A DNA stretch of 64,000 nt from assembly GCF_000151205.2 (NCBI RefSeq), contig NC_016051.1, positions 124,001 to 188,000 on the forward strand, written 5' to 3'. A program made the position numbers and the translations under genes. The DNA comes from Thermococcus sp. AM4 (GTDB taxonomy: Archaea > Methanobacteriota_B > Thermococci > Thermococcales > Thermococcaceae). This document shows positions 54,894-63,237 of this stretch, piece after piece (the stretch's first letter is position 1; every line of letters begins with the position of its first letter). Under the pieces are notes generated by a model, which was not told where the DNA came from, did not search any database, and saw nothing but the letters and a program-made list of their open reading frames with translations.

Positions 54894-55535
54894 TTACCGT
54901 CCCGGCGGTCTTTCCTTATCTGGTCCGAACTTCTTCTCGTACAACTCCTCAACTTCTCGGTAAAGTTCCCAGAGGTAGTCGTACCTCTCGGGAGTTTCCC
55001 CATGCTCAATCTGAATTTTTGCAATAAGCGGAGCGTACTTCTCCAAATACTCCCTGCTGATTTTCAAAACGTCCTCAACGAACTCTTTGAGGGGAACTTC
55101 AACAACACCCTTATGCTTACCCCTGTATTCCGGACAATCAGTGAATTCGAGGAGTTCATTGTGGTAGTAGATTCTTGCAAGGTCTTCAGTGGCACAGAAG
55201 TAATACAGTCCTCCCTCCGAATTAAGGGTTGTCCCAAACACTACTGGCTCGTTCCCCAGCTGGAACTTATCCCACTCGGCGAGTTTTCTCTCAGACTGAG
55301 AGTACTTTTGAACTTCTGGATCTTCTGGCCTTAACATGTGACTGCTTGCCATCAATAACTCCTGGAAAAACCCATGAACGGCCACGTTTGCCCCGTCGAG
55401 TCCATTTTTCCAGCAGGCTCCTAAGAGTAAGTGCTCATCAACAGTAAAAATCAAAAAGAAGGGAGAGGGAGTGCTAACATACCTATCAAGGTCTATTTTT
55501 ACGGTCAAGTGTTTTCCCTTCATTGTGACCCACAT
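54894..55535 (-). CDS. Putative immunity protein, paralogue 4 of 4
   Basis: A 213-residue protein (start ATG 55535 after GAGGTGGGGAAA). It shares its plan with the next three genes: an N-terminal strand pair (MKGKHLTVKIDLD), then FFLIFTVDEHLLLGACW, a variable middle, and the shared C-terminal block YYHNELLEFTDCPEYRGKHK...VEVPLKEFVEDVLKISREYLEKY. No enzyme motif or signal peptide is seen, so it is cytoplasmic. A broken toxin tail lies directly upstream (55546-55647). As part of a toxin-linked tandem family its most likely job is to neutralise one toxin; this is inference. Confidence 0.6.
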   Translation of the reverse strand: MWVTMKGKHLTVKIDLDRYVSTPSPFFLIFTVDEHLLLGACWKNGLDGANVAVHGFFQELLMASSHMLRPEDPEVQKYSQSERKLAEWDKFQLGNEPVVFGTTLNSEGGLYYFCATEDLARIYYHNELLEFTDCPEYRGKHKGVVEVPLKEFVEDVLKISREYLEKYAPLIAKIQIEHGETPERYDYLWELYREVEELYEKKFGPDKERPPGR

Positions 55536-55545
55536 TTTCCCCACC

Positions 55546-55647
55546 TCACTGCCAGCCTCCCCTGCCCGGAATGAACGTCTCAACAGCCCAGCCCTCCTTA
55601 GGATACGCAGTCCTTAAGACAAACACCCCATCCTCAAAGCTCAAGAC
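55546..55647 (-). pseudogene. Orphan toxin tail (33 codons) between immunity-like genes 3 and 4
   Basis: The open frame beginning at 55647 reads VLSFEDGVFVLRTAYP, then KEGWAVETFIPGRGGWQ and a stop at 55546-55548. It resembles the end of the intact toxin-like protein (NYYLKTAYPTRG), especially in the (K/R)TAYP motif. It has no start codon or ribosome site and its first two codons overlap the stop of paralogue 3. It therefore looks like the 3' end of a lost toxin gene of the same fold, left in front of its matching immunity gene. Confidence 0.6.
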
Positions 55648-56219
55648 TCTGGCTTAAACCTCTTCTCATACAACTCTTTCACTTCACTGTAGAGCCCCCA
55701 AAGGCTATCGTAATTATCAGGCTCTTCTCCATGCGCAAGCCTGATTTCCTCAATAACAGGAACGTACTTCTCCAAGTACTCCCTGCTGACTTTCAAAACA
55801 TCCCCAACGAACTCTTTGAGGGGAACTTCAACAACACCCTTATGCTTACCCTTGAATTCTGGGCAATCGGTGTAAGATAGAAGCTCGTTATTGTAATATA
55901 TCAGCAAACTGCTCTCATCCTCACATTTAAATAGATAATCACTGAAGTATATGAACAATGTTGTTCTATATTCGGCTTGTTTTTGTAGCACTGACTTCAA
56001 TACGTTTAGGAGTTCTTGGAGTAACCCGTAGGGGTCCCCGGGCTGTCCGGCTAGTTTCCCACCTTCCCTGCTCCAGCATGTCCCGGCCAAAATTTGTCTG
56101 TTTACGATCAAAATAATTGGAAAGGGAAAGGCAGGCTCTGCTGTGTTAAAGGTTGAGATGTCTATGATTATCTCGATATGGGTTCCCTTGAGAGTTATGG
56201 AATTGGCTAGATTTTTCAT
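55641..56219 (-). CDS. Putative immunity protein, paralogue 3 of 4
   Basis: A 192-residue protein. The ATG at 56219 follows GGTGGGTGAGCTAAAC. It opens MKNLANSITLKGTHIEIIID and has FPIILIVNRQILAGTCW and the block YTDCPEFKGKHKGVVEVPLKEFVGDVLKVSREYLEKY (long block split: YTDCPEFKGKHKG and VVEVPLKEFVGDVL). The DNA of this block is almost identical to that of paralogue 4 over about 60 bases (55806-55870 against 55079-55143), a sign of recent duplication or gene conversion. The middle part differs fully, as expected for proteins adapted to different toxins. AT-rich compared with flanking genes. Confidence 0.6.
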   Translation of the reverse strand: MKNLANSITLKGTHIEIIIDISTFNTAEPAFPFPIILIVNRQILAGTCWSREGGKLAGQPGDPYGLLQELLNVLKSVLQKQAEYRTTLFIYFSDYLFKCEDESSLLIYYNNELLSYTDCPEFKGKHKGVVEVPLKEFVGDVLKVSREYLEKYVPVIEEIRLAHGEEPDNYDSLWGLYSEVKELYEKRFKPES

Positions 56220-56258
56220 GTTTAGCTCACCCACCTACCAATTGTTGAGACGTACTTT

Positions 56259-56289
56259 GCAACCGCTTAACCTCACCGTTCACCATGAT
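56259..56289 (-). pseudogene. Toxin gene fragment between immunity-like genes 2 and 3
   Basis: Thirty of 31 bases are identical to 57939-57969 inside the toxin-like gene, where they encode IMVNGEVKQL. Read leftward here, the frame gives IMVNGEVKRL, then a short unrelated tail to a stop. The stop codon of paralogue 2 (56273-56275) lies inside this fragment in another frame, so the last few residues of that protein are made from former toxin DNA. Confidence 0.75.
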
Positions 56290-56932
56290 TTTTTCCAGAC
56301 TTCTCCCTCAGTGCCCTCAGTTCTTTCAAATACTGCTGGTACTCCATTAGAAACTCCTCATAAACGTCCATTCTGTTGTATCCGTAGGCTTCTTGTCTGA
56401 CTTCTTCAACGTGCTTGTAATGCTTCTCCAGGTACTCGCCAAAAACCCTCAAAACATCCTCCCCAAACTCGATTAATGGAACCTCAACAGTACCCTTGTA
56501 CTTACCCTTATACTCCGGACAATCAGTCCCCTCAAGAAGACCATTATAATAATGGATTTTCACAGTATCCCCAATCCTCTCAAAGAAAACCTCCGATTGT
56601 ATAGCTAAAGAAGCACAGTATAATGGGCTGTCATCGGCAACGTTGAAACCCATATCCCTGGCCATTTCTCGAGGGCTACTACAGTCTCCTCGCTCGTCTG
56701 GTTCAGTTAATAAAGCTTCATCAAAGCCAAAGATTAAACCGTCAAGGACTTTCAATGGGTCTGTGTATGTTCCTTGGAGTTTTCCGCCCGTTGGAGTCCA
56801 GCATTCCCCAACGAGAACATGATCGTCAAAAAGCAAAATAACGGGGAAGGGCCAGTAAACTTCAGCCCCCTCAAACCAGCCCAAACCAACCTCAAAGTAA
56901 ATATGCTTACCCTTAACTGTGATCCTCTCCAC
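56273..56932 (-). CDS. Putative immunity protein, paralogue 2 of 4
   Basis: A 219-residue protein. I choose the GTG at 56932 (five bases after GGGTGA, giving MERITVKGKHIYFEVG), although ATG at 56938 is possible. Shared parts: WPFPVILLFDDHVLVGECW near 27-45 and LEGTDCPEYKGKYKGTVEVP, then LIEFGEDVLRVFGEYLEKHY. It is the longest of the four, with a charged C-terminal tail (REKSGKNHGER) whose final codons run into a toxin fragment. Function as toxin neutraliser is inferred from the arrangement. Confidence 0.6.
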   Translation of the reverse strand: MERITVKGKHIYFEVGLGWFEGAEVYWPFPVILLFDDHVLVGECWTPTGGKLQGTYTDPLKVLDGLIFGFDEALLTEPDERGDCSSPREMARDMGFNVADDSPLYCASLAIQSEVFFERIGDTVKIHYYNGLLEGTDCPEYKGKYKGTVEVPLIEFGEDVLRVFGEYLEKHYKHVEEVRQEAYGYNRMDVYEEFLMEYQQYLKELRALREKSGKNHGER

Positions 56933-56937
56933 AAGCA

Positions 56938-56970
56938 TCACCCGTCTCCACTCAAGACAAACACCTCATT
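56938..56970 (-). pseudogene. Very short toxin-tail remnant between immunity-like genes 1 and 2
   Basis: The frame reads NEVFVLSGDG and stops at 56938-56940. DNA at 56953-56969 (caagacaaacacctcat) matches 55614-55630 in the longer orphan tail (15 of 17), where it encodes DGVFVL. It is too short to stand alone, but the same element in the same place, just before the next immunity-like start, makes a decayed toxin end the best reading. Confidence 0.4.
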
Positions 56971-56985
56971 AAATCACATTTGCCT

Positions 56986-57609
56986 TCAAAATTTCAATTC
57001 TTTTTTGTGTGACTCTTTGATTTCTTGGTACCATTTCCAGAGGACATCGTGATCATATGGTTCCTCCCCTCGCTCCATCATGATCTGTTCTATTATACTT
57101 GCATAGTTTTTGAGATATTCCTCTGAAATTCTGAGTACATCTTCGATAAATTCCGCAAATGGTAGTTCGATGGTGCCTTTTTGCTTTCCCTTGAATTCCG
57201 GACAGTCAGTTTCGTCAAGCAGTCTGTTGTAATAATGCACATTCACGATATCCTTCGTTCTTTCGAGGAAAATGTAGACAGAGTCCGCTATGGATGTTGC
57301 GGAGTAAATTAGAGAGTCTTCTTCCACATGAAAGCCGTATTCCCTAACTGTGTCCCTCTTTACACCCACAAGCTCTCCTGGTTTTGCCCTCATAAAGAAC
57401 CTGATGCTGTCAAGCAAGTCCTGCACAATCCCGTAAGGATCCCCGGGTGCTCCAGTCAGCTTTCCAGAACTCCATTTTTCCCAGCACATACCTACAACAA
57501 CGTGACCGTCCAGTAACATAACAACAGGAAACGGATACGCTCCTCCGTAAAACTTCCTTAAATCCACTTCTATATGGATGTGTTTGCTTGATAGTTTAAG
57601 TGTGCTCGT
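56986..57609 (-). CDS. Putative immunity protein, paralogue 1 of 4, apparently starting at ACG
   Basis: About 207 residues if read from the ACG at 57609. That codon lies three bases after a strong GGGGGTGAT, exactly where the other three paralogues begin, and gives STLKLSSKHIHIEVDLRKF. The first usual start, the GTG at 57567, lacks a ribosome site and would delete the first strand shared by the family. Other shared parts: YPFPVVMLLDGHVVVGMCW and LDETDCPEFKGKQKGTIELP. It lies 39 nt after the toxin-like gene, the position of the cognate immunity gene. AT-rich. Confidence 0.6.
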   Translation of the reverse strand, partial: TSTLKLSSKHIHIEVDLRKFYGGAYPFPVVMLLDGHVVVGMCWEKWSSGKLTGAPGDPYGIVQDLLDSIRFFMRAKPGELVGVKRDTVREYGFHVEEDSLIYSATSIADSVYIFLERTKDIVNVHYYNRLLDETDCPEFKGKQKGTIELPFAEFIEDVLRISEEYLKNYASIIEQIMMERGEEPYDHDVLWKWYQEIKESHKKELKF

Positions 57610-57648
57610 ATTATCACCCCCATATCGATGAAATAATGAAATGAGGGT

Positions 57649-58797
57649 CTATCCAGTTACTACCCATTCACTGCTCCATTTCCGATATTCGAGAACTTTG
57701 TTGCCTCTTGTGGGATATGCTGTCTTAAGGTAGTAGTTGGAGGAGCCTTTTGCTTTTAGGAACACTAATTCGACTTCTTCGATTCCTTCTACATTTATTC
57801 CAAGCTTTTTAAGATCAACTGTCAGTACAACCTTCCCTCCACCATTGAACTTACTTGCATAATCTGGATCCTTGAGCGCCTTGTTCACCACTTCCTTCAA
57901 AAACTCCACCAGCTCCTCCTCACTGTTAAAGACCTTCGGCAACTGCTTAACCTCACCGTTCACCATGATCCTCTGACCCAATGGCCAGAAAGCTGTAACG
58001 GGCTTCTTTGGACTTGTCATCTCATATCCCCAAACGTGCCTCAGGAGTATGTGAATGAGGCCCTTTTTCTGATCCCCCTTTATCGTGCCGACGACGTATT
58101 TTGTGGAGTCATCAAGTCCGACTTCTCCCAACTTGTACAGGGTCGTTTTCTTGCCGTCCACCGTGATCTTCAATTCACCGAGGCTGATGTCCTCGAGGGT
58201 TTCGAGCGACATCCCAAGCCCCTGAACCAGGCTGCTCGCCGGGGTTCCGTGCTTCGCAGTCTCCTCGATGACGTGCCCGACCTGGTCCCTGGAGACGCCC
58301 ATCTCGACGAGGTCGTCCGCGTAGCGCCTCAGGGCCTTTATCGTGATCCCGTGCTCGGCCTCGTACTTCACGACGGTTCCAACGCTTTCCTCCTTCATTC
58401 CCGTGCTAAGAAGGTACTTCACGTTCTCGACGGTTTCCTCGATGGTCGCCCCGTGCCTGACCTCGTTGTTTATGACCTCCGGAGGAATGCCGAGGTCGAG
58501 GAGGTAGTCTATCTTCTCTTTGAGTTCACTTACCGGCACACCCCTCTTGGTCTCCCTGGTTATGGTCTCCTTGGAGATGCCCTTTTCGAGGAGCTCGTGG
58601 ACCTCGTCGTCGACGGCCTTCGATGTCAGACCTTTCTCAACGTCCTTTTCGATCGTGTCCAGCGAAATACCGATGCTCTTCAGGTCCTCCAGTGCATCCA
58701 CTGCCTCCCTGCCGTTCTTTGCAACGTCGTCAAAGACTGGACAGTAGCCGCCGGGAACTACGTTCACGCTCTTCGTGAGTTCCGGAAGGTTAGTCAC
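57649..58797 (-). CDS. Polymorphic-toxin-like protein: helical repeats plus C-terminal nuclease-like domain
   Basis: 382 residues from the GTG at 58797. Residues about 39-194 are five helical repeats of 30-34 residues, each with a pattern like GI..E.I..E...G......L; examples are GISKETITRETKRGVP and GIPPEVINNEVRHGAT. From about 235 a different domain begins: GLIHILLRHVWGYE, FWPLGQRIMVNGEVK and an end with YYLKTAYPTRG. Paired His/Arg early and a (K/R)T.YP strand late are typical of BECR/EndoU-like toxin RNases; the exact family is inference. There is no signal peptide, no ribosome site and an in-frame stop 12 nt upstream, so the N-terminus may be cut. Base composition turns AT-rich in the last domain. 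Confidence 0.65.
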   Translation of the reverse strand: MTNLPELTKSVNVVPGGYCPVFDDVAKNGREAVDALEDLKSIGISLDTIEKDVEKGLTSKAVDDEVHELLEKGISKETITRETKRGVPVSELKEKIDYLLDLGIPPEVINNEVRHGATIEETVENVKYLLSTGMKEESVGTVVKYEAEHGITIKALRRYADDLVEMGVSRDQVGHVIEETAKHGTPASSLVQGLGMSLETLEDISLGELKITVDGKKTTLYKLGEVGLDDSTKYVVGTIKGDQKKGLIHILLRHVWGYEMTSPKKPVTAFWPLGQRIMVNGEVKQLPKVFNSEEELVEFLKEVVNKALKDPDYASKFNGGGKVVLTVDLKKLGINVEGIEEVELVFLKAKGSSNYYLKTAYPTRGNKVLEYRKWSSEWVVTG

Positions 58798-59008
58798 GAC
58801 GGACGCTTAGCACAATGGAACAACGATAAGATTGAAATCCCCACATTTCTCGCAGCCCGAGCTTTCGGTGAATCATCTTTACGTTTCCGGCCGATTGGCT
58901 GAAGAGATATCACAATTTTGAACCTTTGGTTGAGCACATCTTTATAAACACTAAAGGTTCTGAACCTTTAGATGTCCAACTTTGGGCTCATGCACGGAGG
59001 TGTTCATC
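58798..59008. promoter_or_regulatory. Region between toxin-like gene and sulfide dehydrogenase operon
   Basis: 211 bp. Rightward TATA tttataaac (58941-58949) serves the downstream oxidoreductase genes; the same box can be read leftward, which would give the toxin gene a leader of about 115 nt. The leftward part contains a short frame (SSGCEKCGDFNLIVVPLC then stop, about 58812-58868) that might be a scrap of another coding region. No ribosome site for the toxin gene is seen. Confidence 0.4.
58951..58971. promoter_or_regulatory. SurR-type palindrome at the sulfide dehydrogenase promoter
   Basis: ctaaaggttc-t-gaacctttag has perfect 10-bp arms with one base between. Its centre, GTTCTGAAC (58957-58965), fits the GTTn3AAC motif of the redox regulator SurR. 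A third half-element, gaaccttt, lies at 58920-58927. The palindrome sits just after the TATA box (58941-58949), at or near the transcription start, a place that would block transcription when bound. Confidence 0.7.
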
Positions 59009-61326
<2,318 letters not shown>

Positions 61327-61412
61327 GGGTTTCGCCACACCCTTCCTCTCTTTTCCCGGTTTTCATAATCTTTCCCGAAAGTGTTTTTAGGGGCTGTGCT
61401 TCAGTATCGAAC

Positions 61413-61718
61413 ATGGGAAAGCAAGAGGCCGTTGAGTACTTCGTGGAGCTCCTGAAAGAGAGGTTTGGAGAAAGAATAAAGGAAGTTATCCTCTTCGGCT
61501 CCGTAGCGAGGGGAGACGCCGAGGAGGACAGCGACATAGACGTTCTCGTCATAGGAGAGGGGATAACCCAGAGAGAAATCTCGGAACTGACGTGGGAGGT
61601 TCTAATGGAAACTGGGGAGGTCGTGTCCGCCATAGTGGAAAGCCCAGATGAGTTCGAGCGGACGAAGAACAGTTCGTTTCACAGGACGGTTCTCAGGGAG
61701 GGCGTTCCAGTTGGATGA
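61413..61718 (+). CDS. MNT-type nucleotidyltransferase, antitoxin of a HEPN/MNT pair
   Basis: A 101-residue minimal nucleotidyltransferase with the catalytic motif GSVARGDAEEDSDIDVLVIG (about 30-49), in which GS and DxD are complete. In HEPN/MNT modules this protein blocks the HEPN toxin, in tested cases by adding AMP groups to it. The ATG at 61413 follows a TATA-like box (gtgtttttagg, about 61381-61391) so closely that the message may have almost no leader. It overlaps the HEPN gene by 8 nt. Confidence 0.85.
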   Translation: MGKQEAVEYFVELLKERFGERIKEVILFGSVARGDAEEDSDIDVLVIGEGITQREISELTWEVLMETGEVVSAIVESPDEFERTKNSSFHRTVLREGVPVG

Positions 61719-62091
61719 GGTTTCCAGGAACCTGGCTCTCTCGGAGGAGAACCTCAGCGAAGCGAGACTCCTCTTGGAGCACAGCTACTACAGGGGAGCG
61801 GTTTCACGGGCCTATTACGCCATGTTTCACGCCGCAAAGGCGCTCCTCCTGATGAAGGACTACAACCCCAGAAAGCACGCGGGAGTTCTGAAGATACTTG
61901 GACTGGAATTCGTGAAGGAAGGCTACATTGAGGAAACCTACGCAAAGGCCTTCAAGTACGCCTTTGATATGAGAAGCAAGGCGGACTACAACGTGATGGT
62001 CGAGATTGACGAAGAGACAGCGGAAGAGATAATCGAAGAAGCCGAGAGATTCATTGAGGCAGTTAAAAAAGCCCTGAAAAAGCTCACTTGA
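61711..62091 (+). CDS. HEPN domain RNase toxin
   Basis: A 126-residue all-helical HEPN protein. The catalytic Rx4-6H motif is present as RAYYAMFH (about residues 31-38). The rest reads LEHSYYRGAVSRAYYAMF, then KHAGVLKILGLEFVKEG and a charged C-terminal helix. HEPN toxins cut RNA. The start is a TTG at 61711 within the end of the MNT gene, after GGGAGGGCG; an in-frame ATG upstream would lie deep inside that gene. Together they form a type VII-like toxin-antitoxin module. Confidence 0.85.
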   Translation: MDEVSRNLALSEENLSEARLLLEHSYYRGAVSRAYYAMFHAAKALLLMKDYNPRKHAGVLKILGLEFVKEGYIEETYAKAFKYAFDMRSKADYNVMVEIDEETAEEIIEEAERFIEAVKKALKKLT

Positions 62092-62108
62092 ACACGGCTC
62101 GGAATGCT

Positions 62109-62145
62109 ACTACTGCCCCAGTAGTTAACTTCTGCCCCAGAAGTT
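62109..62145. repeat. Two tandem perfect hairpins with the same loop
   Basis: actactg-ccc-cagtagt (62109-62125) and aacttctg-ccc-cagaagtt (62127-62145) are two perfect inverted repeats (7 and 8 bp arms) one base apart, each with a ccc loop flanked by TG/CA. They begin 18 nt after the HEPN stop. They lack the T-run of a usual archaeal terminator. They may end or process the toxin-antitoxin message or bind a protein. Confidence 0.6.
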
Positions 62146-62179
62146 GGCGCTATGTTTTTCAGTCAAAGTTCCCAGTCTT

Positions 62180-62236
62180 GGTGGCGATGACGAGCCTCAC
62201 GGTAGCTGAAGAATGATGAGGGGTATACTGACCGAG
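62180..62236 (+). ncRNA. Probable C/D box sRNA (first of two)
   Basis: Boxes in order: C GCGATGA (62184-62190), D' CTGA (62206-62209), C' ATGATGA (62213-62219) and D CTGA (62228-62231), with a 3-nt D'-C' spacer, as usual in archaea. The guide before D' (62191-62205) contains CCTCACGGTA, complementary to the conserved 23S rRNA segment TACCGTGAGG as I recall it. The D guide is short (8 nt). Ends are approximate. Confidence 0.6.
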
Positions 62237-62271
62237 CCGTTAGGCTTTTATCCTTCCCTTCTTGAAAGAAA

Positions 62272-62330
62272 CCGAGCGATGACGACCTCTAGGGTATCTG
62301 ACAAAATGATGAGAGCCAAGGGCCGAGCTC
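62272..62330 (+). ncRNA. Probable C/D box sRNA (second of two)
   Basis: Same plan as its neighbour: C GCGATGA (62276-62282), D' CTGA (62298-62301), a 4-nt spacer, C' ATGATGA (62306-62312) and a weaker D, CCGA (62323-62326). The guides are 15 and 10 nt; I cannot assign targets. A TATA-like cttttatcc (62246-62254) lies about 25 nt upstream. It ends at the stop of the convergent small protein gene. Confidence 0.5.
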
Positions 62331-62670
62331 ACTCCTCCTCAAGCTCTTCAATTTCCTCAAGGATTTCCTCAAACTTCTTGAAGTCCTCGGTTTGGGCGAG
62401 GAGCGTTATGAAGTCGTCTATCTCCCTCTTCTCGAGGAACGCTCCGGCAAGGAGCTTTCCGGTGTAGCGGTTGTTCTTAATCTCCCAGAACATGTAGAAC
62501 TCGGGGAAGTTCTCCTTTATCTTCCTGTAGGCGACGCCGTACTTTGAATCTTTGAGCGGGTTCTGTTCGAGGTAGAAGTGCCCCGGCTCCAGTTCAATCA
62601 TGTGGAGAATCGCTCCCCTCTTTGTCCTGACAAGCTTCACCTTAACGTCCCATTCCTTCAGAACCTTCAT
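62329..62670 (-). CDS. Conserved-looking small protein of unknown function
   Basis: A 113-residue soluble protein starting MKVLKEWDVKVKLVRTKRGA with strands, an ELEPGHFYLEQNPLKDSKYG region and a long acidic C-terminal helix (EDFKKFEEILEEIEELEEE). The ATG at 62670 follows CGGTGATTGCC. No membrane segment or metal motif. I do not recognise a family; a role beside GcvH, which lies upstream on the same strand but with its own promoter-sized gap, is not evident. Confidence 0.65.
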   Translation of the reverse strand: MKVLKEWDVKVKLVRTKRGAILHMIELEPGHFYLEQNPLKDSKYGVAYRKIKENFPEFYMFWEIKNNRYTGKLLAGAFLEKREIDDFITLLAQTEDFKKFEEILEEIEELEEE

Positions 62671-62724
62671 GGCAATCACCGGAAAGAATAAGCAAGAAAA
62701 TACTTAACAGTTGCGTTCAGAGGC

Positions 62725-63129
62725 TCAAAGGCTCTCCAGGTACTTCGCGTAGGCCTCGGCGTCCATGAGCTCCTTGAGCTCTTCCTCGAGGTTGCTGGGC
62801 TTTATCTTGGCGATCCAGTGCTCGTAGGGGTCCTCGTTGAGGAGCTCGGGGCTGTCTTCGAGTTCTTCGTTGACCTCGATTACCTCGCCACTGACCGGGG
62901 CGTAAACCTCGCTGACGGCCTTGACGCTCTCTATCTCACAGAGAACGTCGCCCTTGCTGACCTCGGTTCCGACCTCGGGAAGCTCGACGTAGGCCAGATC
63001 GCCCAGCTCCTTCTGGGCGTAGTCGCTTATGCCGACGAGAACGGTTCCGTCGTCGAGGACCTTCGCCCACTCGTGGTCCTTCGTGTAGTAGAGGCCTTCC
63101 TTAACCTTGTAGTCTCCGACTTCGATCAT
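62725..63129 (-). CDS. gcvH: Glycine cleavage system H protein
   Basis: A 134-residue lipoyl-carrier protein. It opens MIEVGDYKVKEGLYYTKDHEW, with the lipoyl Lys in EIESVKAVSEV (Lys70) and the usual PVSGEVIEVNEELEDSPELLNEDPYEHWI (split: APVSGEVIEVNE and SPELLNEDPY). It shuttles the aminomethyl group between the P, T and L proteins; those genes are not in this window. The ATG at 63129 follows CGGTGATG. Confidence 0.94.
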   Translation of the reverse strand: MIEVGDYKVKEGLYYTKDHEWAKVLDDGTVLVGISDYAQKELGDLAYVELPEVGTEVSKGDVLCEIESVKAVSEVYAPVSGEVIEVNEELEDSPELLNEDPYEHWIAKIKPSNLEEELKELMDAEAYAKYLESL

Positions 63130-63237
63130 GAACATCACCGCTTGAGGTAGCAGGTTTGGGCATTTAAACCTTTCTCGAAACGGAAGGCTTATAAAACCGT
63201 CTCCGAAAAATTTTCACCGGCTTTTGGAGGTAGAGTG

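Noticed and set aside
55561-55640. The 55536-55640 gap as a plain leader of paralogue 4
   Set aside because: Its leftward frame is open and carries the toxin-end motif (K/R)TAYP, so it is better described as a toxin remnant.
58812-58868. A missing N-terminal part of the toxin-like protein upstream of 58797
   Set aside because: The short in-frame stretch ends in a stop codon before the GTG and shows no signal peptide or similarity to the repeats; no single frameshift joins a plausible longer protein.
62109-62145. A CRISPR array or insertion-sequence ends
   Set aside because: There are only two hairpins, not a series of identical repeats with spacers, and no transposase gene is near. They are kept as a plain inverted-repeat feature.
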